In this document: in pieces, positions 27,999 through 37,028 of the stretch
How the letters are laid out: each line of letters opens with the position of its first letter
Numbering within the stretch: position 1 is the first letter of the stretch
Assembly (NCBI GenBank): GCA_022820645.1
Contig: JAJEFD010000003.1
Coordinates: 62,001 to 126,000, forward strand
Origin: Dehalococcoidia bacterium
GTDB lineage: Bacteria > Chloroflexota > Dehalococcoidia > Lucifugimonadales > Australimonadaceae
Direction: 5' to 3'
DNA length: 64,000 nucleotides
Notes under the pieces: generated by a model
Databases searched by the model: none
What the model was told of the DNA's origin: nothing
Seen by the model: the letters and a program-made list of their open reading frames with translations, nothing else
Program-made: the position numbers and the translations under genes

Positions 27999-28021
27999 GA
28001 CGCGCCACGGAGGAGAGACAG

Positions 28022-28600
28022 ATGACGGTTCTGAGCGACCGGACGATACGTGAGGAGTTGAAGAGCGGGAACATCGTGATAGACCCGCTCATGGAGGGCT
28101 GCATCCAGCCTGCCAGCGTCGACCTGCACCTCGGACGCAGCTTCCTCGTGTTCCGGAACAACCATGTGCCGTTCATAGACGTCCGCGCCATGAACGAAAC
28201 GCTCACGGAGCAGGTCACGGTGGGCGATGACGTGCCCTTCATGCTCCACCCGGGCGAGTTCGTGCTCGGCAGCACCCTCGAACACGTAGAGGTGCCAGCC
28301 GACCTCGTGGCGCGGCTGGAGGGCAAGAGTTCGCTCGGGCGCGTCGGGCTGCTCATCCACTCCACCGCGGGCTACGTCGACCCCGGCTGGAAAGGACGCC
28401 TTACGCTGGAGTTGAGTAACGTCTCTAACCTCCCCATCACGCTCTACTACCGCATGAAGATCGGCCAGATATCGTTCCTGCGCCTCTCGACGCCCGCAGA
28501 GCACCTCTACGGCTCGGCGGAACTCGGCTCCAAGTACCAGGGCCAGCAGGAGCCCACACCCAGCCGCATCCAGATGGACTTCGACCCACCCCTTGCCTGA
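28022..28600 (+). CDS. dcd: dCTP deaminase
   Basis: 192 residues. It makes dUTP (or directly dUMP in bifunctional forms) from dCTP, feeding ThyX with dUMP. Conserved parts are LSDRTIREELKSGNIVIDP, IQPASVDLHLG, the nucleotide loop EGKSSLGRVGLLIHSTAGYVDPGWKGRLTLELSN with the catalytic Glu, and the C-terminal SKYQGQQEPTPSR. Sequence alone does not decide mono- or bifunctional. GGAGGAG precedes the ATG. The stop codon lies inside a family-A repeat (GCCTGATCCC). Confidence 0.95.
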   Translation: MTVLSDRTIREELKSGNIVIDPLMEGCIQPASVDLHLGRSFLVFRNNHVPFIDVRAMNETLTEQVTVGDDVPFMLHPGEFVLGSTLEHVEVPADLVARLEGKSSLGRVGLLIHSTAGYVDPGWKGRLTLELSNVSNLPITLYYRMKIGQISFLRLSTPAEHLYGSAELGSKYQGQQEPTPSRIQMDFDPPLA

Positions 28601-28640
28601 TCCCTTCTCCCTTGAGGGGAGAAGGCTAGGATGAGGGTGA
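28596..28640 (+). repeat. Family-A palindromic repeat, copy 1
   Basis: GCCTGATCCCTTCTCCC, then a TTCTCCC/GGGGAGAA hairpin, then GGCTAGGATGAGGGTGA. The TGA is the dcd stop codon. Confidence 0.75.
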
Positions 28641-28669
28641 ACCGGTGGGATTGGGTGTGGGGCGCTCGG

Positions 28670-28706
28670 TTCCCTCTCCTGAGGGAGAGGGTTAGGGTGA
28701 GGGCCT
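28670..28706 (+). repeat. Family-A palindromic repeat, copy 2
   Basis: TTCCCTCTCC / GGGAGAGGG hairpin followed by TTAGGGTGAGGGCC. It lies between dcd and ribD. The remaining bases to ribD hold a TATACT -10 box at 28774-28779 and nothing else obvious; no FMN riboswitch is present. Confidence 0.75.
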
Positions 28707-28773
28707 TGGGGCAATGGTGCACGAGGCATTCCCCCTGCTATGGGCGTAGGCCCGAGTGTTGGATACGCCCCGC

Positions 28774-28779
28774 TATACT
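28774..28779 (+). promoter_or_regulatory. -10 box upstream of ribD
   Basis: TATACT about 50 nt before the GTG start of ribD; no -35 of good match is visible. Confidence 0.4.
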
Positions 28780-28829
28780 TGCAGGAGAGGCCCGCACCTC
28801 CAGCGGTAGCCTCTGCGGAGCATCGCGTC

Positions 28830-29918
28830 GTGACCACCACGGACCACATGTTGCGGGCTATCGAACTCGCCCGTGAGGCGGTTGGGAGCACCAGCCCCAA
28901 TCCGCCCGTCGGCGCGGTGCTCGTGCGCGACGGGCGCGCCGTCGGTGAGGGACGCACCCAACCGCCCGGTGGTCCCCACGCCGAGGCCGAGGCGCTCCGC
29001 ATGGCAGGAGATGCCGCTCGCGGCGCCGACCTCTACGTCACGCTCGAGCCGTGCGCCCACTACGGTCGGACGCCCCCCTGCGCTGACGCTCTCGTCGAGG
29101 CAGGCGTCGCATCGGTGCATATCGCCGTGATGGACCCTGCCCCCCACACCGCCGGCCGGGGCGCCCAGTACCTGCGTGAGGCGGGCATCACCGTCACGGT
29201 GGACGATGGTCCGCCCGCCGCGCGGCAGCTTGTCGAGGCCTTCGCGAAGCACGTCACCACCGGGTTGCCGTTCGTCGTTGCGAAGTTCGCCATGAGCCTG
29301 GACGGCAGGATCGCCGCCCGCTCCGGCGACTCCCGCTGGATATCGAACGAGACCTCGCGGCGGGAGGCGCACCGCCTGCGCGCTGAGGCCGACGCCGTCA
29401 TGGTCGGCATCGGCACGGCGCTTGCGGACGACCCCCTCCTCACCGTGCGCGACGCTCCGCTGCCTGCTCGTGGACAGCCGCTCCGCGTCGTTGTGGACAG
29501 TACAGGACGTCTCCCCGCGAGCGCCGCCATGCTCACTGCGGAAGGTACGACGCTCGTTGCGGTCGCTTCGTCCGAAGCGGCGCGAACCATCGAGGCGATT
29601 GGGGCCGAGACCATCGTGGCTCCCGGCGCGGACGGCCGTGTCGACCTGTCGCAGCTGCTTGCCGGCTTGGGCGCGCGCGATGTGACGTCGCTCCTCGTGG
29701 AAGGCGGCGCTGCGCTTCATGGCGCACTCTTCGAAAGCGGACTCGTCGACAAGGTCGTCGCGTTCGTCGCGCCCGTCGTCATCGGCGGCGATGGCGTGCC
29801 GGGCCCGGTCGGCGGCGCGGGCGCCGAGCGTATGGCCGACGCGCTCCGCCTCCGCGATGTAACGTACACCGAGTTGGATGGCGATATGATGGTCGTCGGC
29901 TATCCCGCCCAAGCCTGA
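28830..29918 (+). CDS. ribD: Riboflavin biosynthesis protein RibD (deaminase/reductase)
   Basis: 362 residues. The N-terminal cytidine-deaminase-like domain has HAEAEAL and [14 protein letters not shown], the zinc ligands. The C-terminal reductase domain starts at [24 protein letters not shown] and includes [20 protein letters not shown] and [15 protein letters not shown]. It converts the GTP-derived pyrimidine to the ribityl product in two steps. The GTG at 28830 is the best start, since the family homology begins six residues later; a longer frame to 28740 lacks similarity, and ATG 28848 is possible. It is first in a ribD-ribE-ribBA-ribH series. Confidence 0.94.
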   Translation: MTTTDHMLRAIELAREAVGSTSPNPPVGAVLVRDGRAVGEGRTQPPGGPHAEAEALRMAGDAARGADLYVTLEPCAHYGRTPPCADALVEAGVASVHIAVMDPAPHTAGRGAQYLREAGITVTVDDGPPAARQLVEAFAKHVTTGLPFVVAKFAMSLDGRIAARSGDSRWISNETSRREAHRLRAEADAVMVGIGTALADDPLLTVRDAPLPARGQPLRVVVDSTGRLPASAAMLTAEGTTLVAVASSEAARTIEAIGAETIVAPGADGRVDLSQLLAGLGARDVTSLLVEGGAALHGALFESGLVDKVVAFVAPVVIGGDGVPGPVGGAGAERMADALRLRDVTYTELDGDMMVVGYPAQA

Positions 29919-29954
29919 TCCCCTCTCCTGAGGGAGAAGGTTAGGGTGAGGGCC
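29913..29954 (+). repeat. Family-A palindromic repeat, copy 3
   Basis: GCCTGATCCCCTCTCC, hairpin, GGTTAGGGTGAGGGCC. The TGA is the ribD stop codon. It lies in the 80-nt gap before ribE. Confidence 0.8.
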
Positions 29955-29998
29955 GTTGGTGGGGTGGACGGGTTATGCATGTAGGAAGTGAGTAGCGG

Positions 29999-30592
29999 AT
30001 GTTCACGGGCATCGTAGAAGAGGTTGGAGAGGTCGTTGAGGTCGCGCCGCACCGGCTCCGCATCGCGGGTGGATTGGTCATGGACGCGCTCGACGTGAGC
30101 GACTCCATCGCCGTCAACGGCGTCTGCCTCACCGTGACGGAGCGCACGGGCAGCGAGTTCGCCGTTGACGTCGTCGAGGAGACCCTCTCGCGCACCAACC
30201 TCGGCGACCTCGCGCCCGGTGGCATCGTCAATCTGGAGCGAGCGCTCACCCCGTCGTCGCGGATGGGCGGCCATGTCGTGCAGGGGCACGTGGACGGTAC
30301 AGGGGAGGTGGTGTCGTTCGGCGGGACGCCGGAAGCGCGTGTGCTGCGCGTCGATCTTTCGGCGGAACTTGCGCGCTACGTGGTCGAGAAAGGCTTCATC
30401 GCTCTGGACGGCATCAGCCTCACCGTGGCCTCGCAGGAAGGGGCCGGGTTCTCCGTCGCCGTGATACCGTATACGATGCAGCACACCGTGTTGAGGGTGA
30501 GAAACCCCGGCGACCGCGTTAACATCGAGGTTGATATCCTCGCGAAGTATGTAGAGCGTCTCACGGCTTCCCAGGCGCTCGGCGGGAGATGA
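29999..30592 (+). CDS. ribE: Riboflavin synthase, alpha chain
   Basis: 197 residues, two lumazine-binding domains. [12 protein letters not shown] starts domain 1, and [14 protein letters not shown] with [13 protein letters not shown] marks domain 2. ISLTVA and CLTVT are the paired active-site strands. It dismutates two 6,7-dimethyl-8-ribityllumazine molecules to riboflavin. It starts 80 nt after ribD and 4 nt before ribBA. Confidence 0.95.
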   Translation: MFTGIVEEVGEVVEVAPHRLRIAGGLVMDALDVSDSIAVNGVCLTVTERTGSEFAVDVVEETLSRTNLGDLAPGGIVNLERALTPSSRMGGHVVQGHVDGTGEVVSFGGTPEARVLRVDLSAELARYVVEKGFIALDGISLTVASQEGAGFSVAVIPYTMQHTVLRVRNPGDRVNIEVDILAKYVERLTASQALGGR

Positions 30593-30596
30593 TTGC

Positions 30597-31814
30597 ATGC
30601 CGGTCATCAGCGTTGAACAGGCGATAGAGGACTTCCGCACCGGCAAACTTGTCATCATTGTGGACGACGAGGACCGGGAGAACGAAGGGGACTTCGCCAT
30701 CGCCGCCACGTGGGTCACGCCCGAGGCCATCAACCTCATGGCGACTCACGGACGTGGCCTCATCTGTGCCCCGATGACCGGGGAGCGCCTCCGCGAACTC
30801 GACCTCGACATGATGGTCGCGAACAACACTTCCAAGCACACCACCGCCTTCACCGTCTCCGTGGACATCGACAATGGGGGCACCGGCATCTCCGTGCACG
30901 ACCGCGCGGCCACCGTGAAGGCGCTCATCGAACCCGGCACCAAACCGTCCGACCTCGCCCGTCCCGGGCACATCTTTCCGCTCCGCGCACAGCCGGGTGG
31001 CGTCCTCGTCCGCGCGGGTCAGACCGAGGCCAGTGTCGACCTCGCCCGGATGGCCGGATTGCCTGCGGGCGCGGTCGTCTGCGAGATCATGAACGCCGAC
31101 GGAACGATGGCCCGCATGCCGCAGTTGGAGGAAGTCTCCAGGGAGCTGGGCATCGACATCGTCACCATCGCCGACATCATCGCCTACCGCCTCGAGCACG
31201 AGCGCCTCGTCGAGCGCGTCGCTGAGGCCAGGCTCCCGACCCAGTACGGCACCGCCCGCGCCTTCGCTTACCGCTCCTCGGTCGACTCCGCCGAGCACGT
31301 CGCGCTCGTCTTCGGCAACGTCCGCACCAAGGAGCCCGTCCTCGTGCGTGTGCACAGCGAGTGCCTCACCGGCGACGTGTTCGGCAGCCTGCGGTGCGAC
31401 TGCGGTGTGCAGCGCGAGATGGCGATAAAGGCCATCGCCGAGGCAGGCCGGGGCGTCTTCCTCTACATGCGCCAGGAAGGGCGAGGCATCGGCCTGCACA
31501 ACAAGATCAAGGCCTACGCGCTGCAGGACAGCGGGGCCGACACCGTGGAAGCGAACCGCCAGCTCGGCTTTCCGCCGGACCTCCGCCACTACGGCGTCGG
31601 CGCGCAGATCCTCGTGGACCTCGGCGTCCGCAACATGCGCCTCATGACCAACAACCCCAAGAAGGTCGTCGGTCTGGAGAGCTACGGCCTCTCCATCAAG
31701 GAGCGCGTGCCCATCGTCGTTCCGGCTAACGAGGAGAACGAGTTTTACCTCCGGACCAAGCAGGAACTCCTCGGCCATCTCCTCGACCCGCACAACGCCG
31801 AATCGGTGGAGTGA
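30597..31814 (+). CDS. ribBA: Bifunctional DHBP synthase / GTP cyclohydrolase II
   Basis: 405 residues. The RibB half (1 to about 200) has [25 protein letters not shown] and the metal-site HTAFTVSVD. The RibA half (about 210-405) has the zinc triad [15 protein letters not shown] and the [22 protein letters not shown] loop. It provides both starting branches of riboflavin synthesis. All the usual catalytic segments are present in both halves. Confidence 0.96.
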   Translation: MPVISVEQAIEDFRTGKLVIIVDDEDRENEGDFAIAATWVTPEAINLMATHGRGLICAPMTGERLRELDLDMMVANNTSKHTTAFTVSVDIDNGGTGISVHDRAATVKALIEPGTKPSDLARPGHIFPLRAQPGGVLVRAGQTEASVDLARMAGLPAGAVVCEIMNADGTMARMPQLEEVSRELGIDIVTIADIIAYRLEHERLVERVAEARLPTQYGTARAFAYRSSVDSAEHVALVFGNVRTKEPVLVRVHSECLTGDVFGSLRCDCGVQREMAIKAIAEAGRGVFLYMRQEGRGIGLHNKIKAYALQDSGADTVEANRQLGFPPDLRHYGVGAQILVDLGVRNMRLMTNNPKKVVGLESYGLSIKERVPIVVPANEENEFYLRTKQELLGHLLDPHNAESVE

Positions 31815-31845
31815 ACCAACCCCACACGAGGGACGCGCGGCAGGC

Positions 31846-31851
31846 TAGAAT
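31846..31851 (+). promoter_or_regulatory. -10 box giving a leaderless ribH transcript
   Basis: TAGAAT ends 6 nt before the ribH ATG at 31858, and no Shine-Dalgarno is present, although ribBA lies only 43 nt upstream. Confidence 0.55.
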
Positions 31852-31857
31852 ACCTGC

Positions 31858-32358
31858 ATGGCCTTGGAGATCAGTGGAAGTCTCGACGCGCAAGGGCTGC
31901 GGCTCGGTATCATCGTTGCGCAGTTCAACGAGGCGCTGACCTCCCGGCTGCTGCGCGGCGCTCGTGAGGCTGCTGCCCGCCATGGCGTGAAGGAAGACGC
32001 GCTCGCCATCGTCCACGTCCCCGGCTCGTTCGAGCTCCCGCAGGCTGCGGAGCGTATGGCGCGGAGCGGCGCGTGGGACGCCCTTGTTGCCCTCGGCTGC
32101 GTCATACGCGGCGAGACCGCGCACTTCGACTTCGTCGCTGCCGAGGCCGCGCGAGGTATCGCCCGGGTCGCGCGTGAGACCGGCGTGCCCGTCGCTTTCG
32201 GCGTGCTGACGACCAACAACACGGACCAGGCCTTGGCCCGCTCCGGCGGCGCGCAGGGCAACCGGGGTTTCGACGCGGTAGAGGCCGCCATCAAGATGGC
32301 GAGCGTCCACCGCCAACTACAGAATGTATCCCCTCTCACTACAAGGGGAGAGGGTTAG
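31858..32358 (+). CDS. ribH: 6,7-dimethyl-8-ribityllumazine synthase
   Basis: 166 residues. It has IIVAQFNEALTSRLLRGA, VPGSFELPQAAERMA, ALGCVIRGETAHFDFVA, and PVAFGVLTTNNTDQALARSGG, followed by NRGFDAVEAAIKMASVHRQL. The catalytic His is in GETAHFD. The last ten or so residues (VSPLTTRGEG) are coded by a family-A repeat that also supplies the TAG stop; the native end was probably near HRQLQ. A TAGAAT box 6 nt before the ATG suggests its own leaderless promoter. Confidence 0.95.
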   Translation: MALEISGSLDAQGLRLGIIVAQFNEALTSRLLRGAREAAARHGVKEDALAIVHVPGSFELPQAAERMARSGAWDALVALGCVIRGETAHFDFVAAEAARGIARVARETGVPVAFGVLTTNNTDQALARSGGAQGNRGFDAVEAAIKMASVHRQLQNVSPLTTRGEG

Positions 32359-32368
32359 GGTGAGGGTG
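32328..32368 (+). repeat. Family-A palindromic repeat, copy 4 (inside ribH 3' end)
   Basis: TATCCCCTCTC hairpin with GGGGAGAGGG, then TTAGGGTGAGGGTG. It encodes the ribH C-terminal residues and stop, and ends 1 nt before the yqeY start codon. Confidence 0.8.
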
Positions 32369-32369
32369 T

Positions 32370-32822
32370 ATGTCCATCACGGAGCAACTCGTCGAAGACC
32401 TGAAGACCGCCATGAAGGCGCAGGACGAGGTCACGAAAGGCGCGATACGCCTGATCCGCGCCGCCGTCAAGAACGCTGAGATCGAGAAGGGCCGCGAGCT
32501 CGATGACGAGGCCGCACTGGACGTGCTCGCGCGAATGGCCAAGCAGCACCGCGACAGCATCGCCGCCTACCGCCAGCACGGGCGCGAGGACCTCGCCGCG
32601 CAGGAGGAGGCGGAACTGGCCGTCGTCTCCCGCTACCTGCCGGAGCAGATGGGCGAGGACGAGATACGCGCGCTCGCGCAGCAGGTGGTGGCCGAGTTGG
32701 GCGCGTCCGGCCCCGGCGACAGGGGCAAGGTGATGGGCAGACTGATGCCCCAGCTCAAAGGCCGCGCCGACGGCAACGCCGTCAACCGCATCGTCGGCGA
32801 ACTGCTTGGGCAGGGGGCGTGA
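32370..32822 (+). CDS. GatB/YqeY domain-containing protein
   Basis: 150 residues. SITEQLVEDLKTAMKAQDEVTKGAIRLIRAAVKNAEIEKGRELDDEAALDVLARMAKQHRDSIAAYRQ, then LPEQMGEDEIRALAQQVV and GKVMGRLMPQLKGRADGNAVNRIV, is the complete YqeY fold, related to the tail domain of GatB. Its cellular role is not firmly known. The stop overlaps the purQ start (TGATG). Confidence 0.92.
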   Translation: MSITEQLVEDLKTAMKAQDEVTKGAIRLIRAAVKNAEIEKGRELDDEAALDVLARMAKQHRDSIAAYRQHGREDLAAQEEAELAVVSRYLPEQMGEDEIRALAQQVVAELGASGPGDRGKVMGRLMPQLKGRADGNAVNRIVGELLGQGA

Positions 32823-33541
32823 TGACTGCAGCCTACGGCGTCATCGTCTTTCCCGGCACCTGGTCCGACACCGACTGGCGCGACGCTATCGAGGGCGTCC
32901 TCGGCGCGCAGGCGGAGTACGTCTTCCACAAGGAGACCGACGTCTCGCGCTTCGACTGCCTCGTCGTCCCCGGTGGCTTCTCCTACGGCGACTACCTCCG
33001 CCCCGGCGCCATCGCCCGCTTCTCTCCCGTGATGCGCGCCCTCTCCGACTTCGCCGCTGCGGGCGGCCCTGTCATTGGCAGTTGCAACGGCTTCCAGGTG
33101 CTCTGCGAGTCCGGCCTGCTCCCCGGCGCGCTCATGCGCAATGCCAGCCTGGAGTTCCGCTGCCAGCCGCAGCACCTCAAGGTGGAGCGCGTTGCCGCCC
33201 CGTTCACCTCCCTCATGCGCGAGGGCGACGTGCTTGCCATCCCCGTCTCGCACGGCGACGGCAACTACTACGCCGACGCCGGCACCCTCGCCCGAATGGA
33301 GGCGAACGGCCAGATCGCCTTCCGCTACTGCGACGAAGCCGGGGCGGTGACGCCCGAAGCCAACCCCAACGGCTCGCTCGCCAACATAGCGGGCGTGACG
33401 AACGAGGCGGGAAACGTGCTGGGGCTCATGCCGCACCCGGAGCGGGTGGTGGAAGAAGCGCTGGGCGGCACCGATGGACTGCGCATCCTGCGCTCGATCG
33501 ACGAGGCGCTCCATGAACACGCCCGGAGCGTCAACGCGTAG
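32822..33541 (+). CDS. purQ: Phosphoribosylformylglycinamidine synthase subunit PurQ
   Basis: 239 residues, the glutaminase subunit that feeds ammonia to PurL in purine synthesis. It has VPGGFSYGDYLRPGAIARFSPVM, the nucleophile SCNGFQVLCESGLLPGAL (catalytic Cys) and the GLMPHPERVVEEALGG His-Glu end. ATG 32822 overlaps the yqeY stop. purS, needed with this short PurL/PurQ type, is not in the window. Confidence 0.95.
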   Translation: MTAAYGVIVFPGTWSDTDWRDAIEGVLGAQAEYVFHKETDVSRFDCLVVPGGFSYGDYLRPGAIARFSPVMRALSDFAAAGGPVIGSCNGFQVLCESGLLPGALMRNASLEFRCQPQHLKVERVAAPFTSLMREGDVLAIPVSHGDGNYYADAGTLARMEANGQIAFRYCDEAGAVTPEANPNGSLANIAGVTNEAGNVLGLMPHPERVVEEALGGTDGLRILRSIDEALHEHARSVNA

Positions 33542-33985
33542 ATGGGTCTCGGTATCCTGCTCGCCATCGTGGCCACGCTCGCATGGGGAGCGGGCGACGT
33601 GTTCGTGCGCCGGGCGATGTTCACCGTACCTGCTGAACTCGTGGTGATTGCCGTGGTGGGGATGGTGGCGGTTGTGCTGGGTGTCGTGATCGTTTCGACC
33701 GAGGGGCTTGCCGCGTTCGGCGGCATCGAGTTGGCGTTCGTGGGGATCGTGGCGGTGATGGGGGCGCTGGTCTGGGTGACGGGCAACCTCTTCTACTTCC
33801 ACGGGATGCGGCGCGCGGGTGTCACCCTCGCTGCGCCCATCCTGGGAGCGGGGCCGCTGTTCGCCATCGCGCTCGCCGTTCTCTTCGCTGGAGAGCGCCC
33901 GAATGTCGCGACGGTGATCGGAGCGTTCGCAGTGGTGATCGGGATCGGCGTCATCCTGACGGACCGCAACCGGGTGCTGCGGTGA
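33542..33985 (+). CDS. EamA-type half transporter, first half
   Basis: 147 residues, five predicted membrane helices, single EamA domain. It starts directly after the purQ stop. GLGILLAIVATLAWGAGDVFVRRAM is a typical EamA first helix, and the end VIGAFAVVIGIGVILTDRNRV a typical last helix. Most DMT transporters have two such domains in one chain of about 300 residues; here the halves are separate overlapping genes. The substrate is unknown; placement between purQ and purL may hint at a purine-related compound, but that is guesswork. Confidence 0.8.
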   Translation: MGLGILLAIVATLAWGAGDVFVRRAMFTVPAELVVIAVVGMVAVVLGVVIVSTEGLAAFGGIELAFVGIVAVMGALVWVTGNLFYFHGMRRAGVTLAAPILGAGPLFAIALAVLFAGERPNVATVIGAFAVVIGIGVILTDRNRVLR

Positions 33986-34446
33986 GCGCCATGGCCGGGA
34001 GCGCCGACACCCGCCGCATCACCATCGGCCTCGTGCTTGCGGTGCTCGCGATGCTCTCGTTCGTTACGGGCGGCCTGCTGGCGAACCACCTCGTTGATGG
34101 AGGCGCCTCTCCTCGGGTTGTCGCCTTCTACGAGGCGCTGTTCGGCCTCGCGTTCACCCTGGCAATCAGGCTGCGAGCGCTGCGTTCGGGCCCTTCCCTG
34201 GTTGCATCCGGCGTGGGATGGATGCTGGCGGCCGGCGTCCTCTTCGCACTGGCAACCGGCAGCTTCTACACGGCGCTCGCTCGGCTGGACTACAGCGTTG
34301 CTGCCCCCATCACCGGGGCCGTGCCGCTCGCCTCGTACCTGTTCGTGCTCATCATGTTGCGCGGCTACGAGCGCCTGACGCCTCGGGTGGTGTTCGGCGC
34401 GGCGCTCGTGGTCGCCGGAGTAGGTCTCATAGGAGTCGTCAACTGA
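33982..34446 (+). CDS. EamA-type half transporter, second half
   Basis: 154 residues, five membrane helices. The GTG start overlaps the previous stop (GTGA). It has LVLAVLAMLSFVTGGLLANHLVDGGASPRVVAFYEALFGLAFTLAIRLRAL and ending GAALVVAGVGLIGVV. It likely pairs with the preceding half protein to form one ten-helix transporter. Its own stop overlaps the purL start (TGATG), so the whole purQ-EamA-EamA-purL set is coupled. Confidence 0.8.
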   Translation: MSAMAGSADTRRITIGLVLAVLAMLSFVTGGLLANHLVDGGASPRVVAFYEALFGLAFTLAIRLRALRSGPSLVASGVGWMLAAGVLFALATGSFYTALARLDYSVAAPITGAVPLASYLFVLIMLRGYERLTPRVVFGAALVVAGVGLIGVVN

Positions 34447-36677
34447 TGCCCGTCTCACAGGAAACGCTTGACGAGATCGCCCTCACCCGTGAGGAGTACG
34501 ACCTCATCGTCAGCAGGATCGAGCGCGAACCCAACGGCGTCGAGCTGGGGCTGTTCGGCGCGCTCTGGAGTGAGCACTGCGGTTATAAGCACTCCAAGCC
34601 CCTGCTGCGCGGCTTCCCCACTACCGGCGAGGCGGTGCGCGTGCAGGCCGGCGAGGAGAACGCGGGCGTTGTCGACATCGGCGGTGGGCTCGCCGTCGTC
34701 TTCAAGATCGAGTCGCACAACCACCCCTCCGCCGTCGAGCCCTACCAGGGCGCCGCGACCGGCGTCGGCGGCATCGTCCGCGACATCCTCGCGATGGGCG
34801 CGCGCCCCATCGCGCTCCTGAACTCGCTGCGCTTCGGCCCGCTGGACACCGCGCGCAACCGCTACCTCTTCCAGGGTGTTGTCGCCGGCATCTCCGGCTA
34901 CGGCAACTGCATCGGCGTGCCGGACGTGGGCGGCGAGACGATGTTCGCCCCCACCTACAGCGGCAACCCCCTCGTCAATGCGATGTGCGTTGGCCTGCTG
35001 CCGCACGGAGGACTCATGCGGGCCGCCGCTGCGAACCCCGGCTCCCTCTTCCTCCTCGCGGGCTCCGCCACCGGCAGGGACGGCATCCACGGCGCGTCCG
35101 GCCTTGCCTCACGGACCTTCGAGGAGGAGCGTGAGATGCGCCCGACGGTCCAGGTCGGCGACCCGTTCCTGGAGAAGGTGCTCATCGAGGCCTGTCTCGA
35201 AGCCGCCGCAAGCGGGCTGCTCGACGGTATGCAGGACCTCGGCGCGGCGGGACTCACGAGCTCCGTGATGGAGTGCGCCGCGCGGGGCGGCACCGGCGTC
35301 GAGATAGACGTGGCCCGCGTCCCCCGCCGCGAGGACGGCATGACTCCCTACGAGGTCATGCTCTCCGAGTCCCAGGAGCGCATGCTCCTCATCGTCAAAC
35401 CGGAGAACGAGGACGCCGTCCGTGGCATCTTCGACCGCTGGGACGTGCCGCTCACTGCTATAGGCGCCGTCACCGGCGACGGCGTGGCGCGGGTCTACGA
35501 CGGCCCCGACCTCGCCGCCGAGATCAACGTCGCGACGCTCGTCGAGGCGCCGCAGTACCGCCCCGGCGGAACGCGCCCCGCGTACCTCGACGCCCTGCAC
35601 ACCGCCCCGATGCCCCCGCCTCCCGACCCCGCGCAGGCGGGACGCATCCTCCGTGCGCTCCTCGCCTCCCCCAACGTCGCGAGCAAGCGCGCCGTCTACC
35701 GCCGCTACGACCACGAGGTGCAGACGCGCACGATGGTCAAGCCCGGTGCGGGAGATGCCGCCGTGCTCCGCCTCCGGGAGCTCCCCAAGGCGCTCGCCCT
35801 GGCTGTCGACGGCAATGGACGCCTCGCTTGGCTCGACCCCTGGACCGGTGGTGCGATGGCCGTCGCCGAGGCGTGCCGCAACGTCGCCGCATCCGGCGCG
35901 ACGCCGCTGGCCATCACCGACTGCCTCAACTTCGGCAACCCGCAGAAGCCGGAGGTCTACTACCAGTTGGAGGAGTGCGTCCGTGGCATGGCCGACGCTT
36001 GCCGCTCCTTGGGCGTGCCCGTCGTGAGTGGGAACGTCTCGCTCTACAACGAGACCCAGGGTGAGGCCGTCTACCCCACGCCCGTCGTCGGGGCCGTTGG
36101 CCTGCTCGACGACGCCCGCAACGCGCTCGGCGCCGCGTTCGCCCGCGAGGGCGATGCCGTATTCCTGCTCGGCGCATCCCCTGCCGACGATGGCGCGCTC
36201 GCGGGCAGCGAATATCTCGCGCTCGAACACGGCACGGTCGCGGGCAGACCGGCCATCGACCTCGACGCCGAGGCACGCTTGCAGCAGCTCCTCGTCACTC
36301 TCGCCCGCGAGCGTCTGCTCTCCTCCGCTCACGACTGCTCGGACGGCGGACTCGCGGTTGCCTTGGCCGAGAGCGCCGTCCTCGGCGGCGTCGGCTTCAC
36401 CGGCGCTGGTGACTTGCCGGAAGGCCGCTGGGACGCCGCGCTCTTCGGCGAAACGCCCTCGCGTGCGGTCGTCAGCTGCGCGGAAGCGAACGTCTCGCGT
36501 ATCGAGGCCGCCGCTCGGGAAGCGGATGTGCCATGCGCGAGGCTGGGCGTCGCAGGCGGTGAACGATTCACCATCCCCCGCACCTCCTCCAGCCTGCCCA
36601 TTCTGCTGGTCGACGAGCTGCTCGCGGACCTCGCCGACGCCTTCTTCGGCGGCTTGGAGCGCGCCCTGAACGCCTGA
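34446..36677 (+). CDS. purL: Phosphoribosylformylglycinamidine synthase subunit PurL
   Basis: 743 residues, the small (PurS/PurQ-dependent) type. The N-terminal LWSEHCGYKHSKPLLRGFPT and the ATP site FKIESHNHPSAVEPYQGAATGVGGIVRDILAMGARPIAL are intact. Further motifs include GMQDLGAAGLTSSVMECAARGGTG, ITDCLNFGNPQKPEVYYQLEECVRGM, VVSGNVSLYNE and HDCSDGGLAVALAES. It makes FGAM from FGAR. The ATG overlaps the upstream stop. The TGA stop is part of a family-A repeat. Confidence 0.97.
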   Translation: MPVSQETLDEIALTREEYDLIVSRIEREPNGVELGLFGALWSEHCGYKHSKPLLRGFPTTGEAVRVQAGEENAGVVDIGGGLAVVFKIESHNHPSAVEPYQGAATGVGGIVRDILAMGARPIALLNSLRFGPLDTARNRYLFQGVVAGISGYGNCIGVPDVGGETMFAPTYSGNPLVNAMCVGLLPHGGLMRAAAANPGSLFLLAGSATGRDGIHGASGLASRTFEEEREMRPTVQVGDPFLEKVLIEACLEAAASGLLDGMQDLGAAGLTSSVMECAARGGTGVEIDVARVPRREDGMTPYEVMLSESQERMLLIVKPENEDAVRGIFDRWDVPLTAIGAVTGDGVARVYDGPDLAAEINVATLVEAPQYRPGGTRPAYLDALHTAPMPPPPDPAQAGRILRALLASPNVASKRAVYRRYDHEVQTRTMVKPGAGDAAVLRLRELPKALALAVDGNGRLAWLDPWTGGAMAVAEACRNVAASGATPLAITDCLNFGNPQKPEVYYQLEECVRGMADACRSLGVPVVSGNVSLYNETQGEAVYPTPVVGAVGLLDDARNALGAAFAREGDAVFLLGASPADDGALAGSEYLALEHGTVAGRPAIDLDAEARLQQLLVTLARERLLSSAHDCSDGGLAVALAESAVLGGVGFTGAGDLPEGRWDAALFGETPSRAVVSCAEANVSRIEAAAREADVPCARLGVAGGERFTIPRTSSSLPILLVDELLADLADAFFGGLERALNA

Positions 36678-36716
36678 TCCCCTCTCCCTACAAGGGGAGA
36701 GGGTGAGGGAGAGGGT
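36672..36716 (+). repeat. Family-A palindromic repeat, copy 5
   Basis: GCCTGATCCCCTCTCC, hairpin with GGGGAGAGGG, then TGAGGGAGAGGG. The TGA is the purL stop codon. The 351-nt gap to rplI also holds a family-C repeat, family-A copy 6, an AGTGACAC motif and the rplI promoter. Confidence 0.8.
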
Positions 36717-36740
36717 ACTCCGGGGTCGTGTGGTGAAGGG

Positions 36741-36782
36741 CTGTCATTTCGAGCGAAGCCGAGAAATCTCTCGGGTTGCCTG
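36741..36782 (+). repeat. Family-C repeat, copy 1
   Basis: CTGTCATTTCGAGCGAAGC, then CGAGAAATCTCTCGGG. The same core recurs near 41759 (plus), 59542 and 62490 (both minus). Confidence 0.65.
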
Positions 36783-36822
36783 GCCCCTTCCCCCTCGATG
36801 GGGGAAGGCTGGGATGGGGGCG
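36783..36822 (+). repeat. Family-A palindromic repeat, copy 6
   Basis: CCCCTTCCCCCTCGATGGGG variant with a GGAAGGCTGGGATGGGGG tail; the same variant appears at 42391-42434. Confidence 0.7.
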
Positions 36823-36934
36823 TCTCCCTAGCACCCGCCGCCCTTTGGACGCAAGCGGCGCGTTCACCGGAATTCGCCGGACTCCGCGCGTGGGGCCGCC
36901 CGCCCCGCTGTGCCACAATCCCCGCGGCGCGGAT

Positions 36935-36952
36935 AGTGACACCAGCCCCTTG
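36935..36952 (+). repeat. Short AGTGACAC motif, copy 1
   Basis: AGTGACACCAGCCCCTTG. Related sites at 39053 (AGTGACACAAGCCCCTT) and 42476 (AGTGACACACGCCCGTT). This one is upstream of the rplI promoter. Confidence 0.5.
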
Positions 36953-36987
36953 TGCGATGAGCACGCGGAGGAGCAGCCTGTCGGTGG

Positions 36988-36993
36988 TATGAT
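36988..36993 (+). promoter_or_regulatory. -10 box of rplI
   Basis: TATGAT 35 nt before the rplI ATG. No strong -35 or clear Shine-Dalgarno (only GCGAGGG). Confidence 0.4.
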
Positions 36994-37028
36994 GTCCTTT
37001 CATACCCCACAGTGCGAGGGATTACGAG

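Noticed and set aside
28601..28829. FMN riboswitch expected upstream of ribD
   Set aside because: None of the conserved RFN boxes is present; the region is two family-A repeats and a -10 box.
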